From the NCBI GenBank assembly GCA_018364485.1, contig JAGZLX010000035.1:1-17125 (forward strand): a stretch of 17,125 nucleotides of DNA. Reading direction: 5' to 3'. A program made the position numbers and the translations under genes. Below the pieces are notes generated by a model. It was given only the letters and a program-made list of their open reading frames with translations, ran no database searches and had not been told where the DNA came from. Below, piece after piece: positions 15,792 to 17,125 of the stretch. The first letter of the stretch is position 1, and every line of letters starts with the position of its first letter. Origin of the DNA: Granulicatella adiacens. Its GTDB lineage: Bacteria; Bacillota; Bacilli; Lactobacillales; Aerococcaceae.

Positions 15792-15815
15792 AAAATTACC
15801 ATATATGGTAATTTT
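15792..15815. promoter_or_regulatory. Perfect 24-bp palindrome ahead of the DUF819 gene (operator candidate)
   Basis: AAAATTACCATA is followed at once by its exact complement, giving 12-bp half-sites with no spacer. It lies 33 bp before the DUF819 start codon and just after the rbfA terminator. TGGTAATTT within it resembles an extended -10, so a bound dimer could block transcription. There is no T-run or loop as in a terminator. Confidence 0.55.
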
Positions 15816-15848
15816 CTAGTGTGTTAATAAAGCCAGAAGAGGTGTTTT

Positions 15849-17003
15849 ATGATTGATGCAAATAATACATGGGTATTGTGGTCTATTATCGTTGGGATTG
15901 CGACTATCAGTATCTTTTTAGAAAATCGATATCAATGGGCCGCAAAAATTAGCGGAGCAATTATCGGTCTATTAATGGCAGCAACATTAAGTAATTTAGG
16001 CGTTATCCCTACAGATTCACCTGTATATGATCAAGTTTGGGGAGTGGTTGTTCCATTAGCGATTCCGATGCTTTTATTCCAATGTGATTTAAAACAAATT
16101 TGGAAAGAAAGTGGTCGATTATTAGCTATCTTCTTAATCAGTTCTGTCGGGACTGTTCTTGGGGCAGTATTAGGATATTTAGCCTTGTCTAAAGCTATTC
16201 CTGTACTAAACCATATCGCTGGAATGATGGTCGGAAGTTATATTGGTGGAGGAGTTAACTTTGTAGCTGTTTCATCCGCTTTTGAAATTCCAAAAGAACT
16301 CATTTCAGCTGCAACAGTGGCGGATAACTTGTTAATGGTATTCTACTTCTTAATTTTACTGATGATTCCTTCGATTGGATTCTTTAAGAAGCATTTCAAA
16401 TTTGCGTATACTGAAGGTGTGAAAGAGGATGAAGAAAAAGCTTACGGCAAAGACACTGTGATTACTGTTCAAGATGTAGCTTTTGTTTTTGCTATTTCTG
16501 TTGTTATCGTAACTATTAGCTTTACATTATCTGAAATTATTTCAGGTCTAGGTGATAACAGTCTTATTCAATTAGTTTCGAATAAATATTTAATTCTAAC
16601 AACATTAACAGTAGCTTGCTCAACGATTTTTGCGAAATACTTCAAGAAGATTAGTGGGGCAAACGAAATTGGAACATTCTTGATTTACTTATTCTTCGTA
16701 GTCATCGGAATTCCTGCTTCAATCGGAGCGATTATCGAGAAGTCTCCATTATTATTGGTGTTCTGTGCTATCATGGTTTTTGTGAACATGGCAGTGACTT
16801 TTGCTGGTGCAAAAATCTTTGGTTTCACAGTGGAAGAAGCGATTCTTGCTTCAAACGCGAATATTGGTGGACCAACAACAGCTGCAGCGATGGCTATTTC
16901 TAAAGGATGGCATCGTTTCGTAGCTCCTACAATGCTTGTAGGGACACTAGGATACATTATTGGTACTTATGTGGGTATCTTTATTGGACAAATCTTAAAC
17001 TAA
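15849..17003 (+). CDS. DUF819 family integral membrane protein (YjcL-like)
   Basis: This is a 384-aa polytopic membrane protein of the DUF819 family, whose B. subtilis member is YjcL; its transport substrate is not established. About ten hydrophobic segments are seen, with a charged cytoplasmic loop near residues 178-205 (EGVKEDEEKAYGKD). Family-like motifs include PLAIPMLLFQCDLKQIW, GSYIGGGVNFVAVSSAFE and near the C-terminus SNANIGGPTTAAAMAISKGW. The two glycine-rich motifs occupy equivalent places in the two halves, which suggests an internal inverted repeat like that of known secondary transporters. AGAGGTG precedes the ATG. It follows the rbfA terminator and a palindrome, so it is its own unit. 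An IS3-family element begins about 25 bases after the stop. Confidence 0.85.
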   Translation: MIDANNTWVLWSIIVGIATISIFLENRYQWAAKISGAIIGLLMAATLSNLGVIPTDSPVYDQVWGVVVPLAIPMLLFQCDLKQIWKESGRLLAIFLISSVGTVLGAVLGYLALSKAIPVLNHIAGMMVGSYIGGGVNFVAVSSAFEIPKELISAATVADNLLMVFYFLILLMIPSIGFFKKHFKFAYTEGVKEDEEKAYGKDTVITVQDVAFVFAISVVIVTISFTLSEIISGLGDNSLIQLVSNKYLILTTLTVACSTIFAKYFKKISGANEIGTFLIYLFFVVIGIPASIGAIIEKSPLLLVFCAIMVFVNMAVTFAGAKIFGFTVEEAILASNANIGGPTTAAAMAISKGWHRFVAPTMLVGTLGYIIGTYVGIFIGQILN

Positions 17004-17068
17004 CAAAAAAAGCAACTAATTCTGAAGGGACTGACCCCAAAAAGTGAGAATTTAATAAAAACACCCTA

Positions 17069-17115
17069 GGGCTACCGTCTCCGGTATTCAACCGGAGACA
17101 GGTAGTCCAATTTTT
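17069..17115 (+). terminator. Strong hairpin with T-tract at the IS edge, read rightward
   Basis: GGGCTACC (17069-17076) pairs with GGTAGTCC (17101-17108), and GTCTCCGGT (17077-17085) with ACCGGAGAC (17091-17099). The loop is ATTCA and there is one bulged A (17100). AATTTTT (17109-17115) follows. It lies over the transposase 3' codons, so read rightward it would stop transcripts entering the element from the DUF819 side. Confidence 0.5.
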
Positions 17116-17125
17116 GTTGGATTCT
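17072..17125 (-). CDS. IS3-family transposase OrfB, C-terminal end only
   Basis: The complement from the right edge reads RIQQKLDYLSPVEYRRR and then TAG (17072-17074). The pattern of an IQxKL segment followed by LSPVEYR is the well-known C-terminal end of IS3-family integrase-core (DDE) transposases, which lies after the catalytic residues. Only 17 codons are present and the catalytic part lies outside. Whether the element is intact cannot be judged. It is convergent with the DUF819 gene. Confidence 0.85.
   Translation of the reverse strand, partial: RIQQKLDYLSPVEYRRR

Larger units (their letters stand above)
17027..17125 (-). mobile_element. IS3-family insertion sequence, end fragment
   Basis: The end of an IS enters the window from the right. 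The terminal repeat is visible near 17027-17050 as GGGACTGACCCCAAAAAGTG; ends with this GACCCC-plus-A-run look are usual in IS3/IS150-group elements. Inside it, on the leftward strand, are the last codons of the transposase. The outer boundary is uncertain by several bases, because the other end and the target duplication are not in view. Confidence 0.8.

Overview
This window reads as core chromosome of a low-GC Gram-positive bacterium, most likely of the order Lactobacillales. Three things suggest this: a DNA polymerase of the PolC type, RNase J preceded by the small RNA polymerase epsilon subunit, and a uppS-cdsA-rseP cluster without dxr (lactic acid bacteria mostly use mevalonate). A Granulicatella/Carnobacteriaceae-type host is plausible, but the genus cannot be fixed by eye.

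Layout. Bases 1-2886 are a leftward block, in transcription order def (peptide deformylase), a HAD-family hydrolase, rpoY (epsilon) and rnjA (RNase J1, cut by the left edge). A divergent intergenic region (2887-3059) carries promoters both ways, and a 9-bp inverted repeat lies over the def promoter. Bases 3060-15735 are a long rightward block: uppS, cdsA, rseP, polC, rimP, nusA, ylxR, ylxQ, infB, rbfA. It joins lipid-carrier synthesis, phospholipid precursor synthesis, membrane proteolysis, replication, transcription elongation, translation initiation and 30S maturation. proS, which usually sits between rseP and polC in Firmicutes, is absent, and so is truB after rbfA. A terminator follows rbfA. 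Then come a 24-bp perfect palindrome and a DUF819 membrane protein gene (15849-17003). The right edge enters an IS3-family insertion sequence: the last 17 codons of its transposase and its terminal repeat are visible.

Control layer. The coding content is ordinary housekeeping, so the interest lies in the spacers. The rimP promoter is built from two near-identical 20-bp tandem modules and is followed by a terminator-like hairpin inside the leader, which suggests attenuation of the rimP-nusA-infB segment. The 226-bp infB-rbfA spacer has a series of nested complementary arms that look like a structured RNA of unrecognised family, plus a second hairpin next to the rbfA ribosome binding site. I found no CRISPR array, tRNA, rRNA, phage gene or defence system. 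No complete new multi-gene system is visible.
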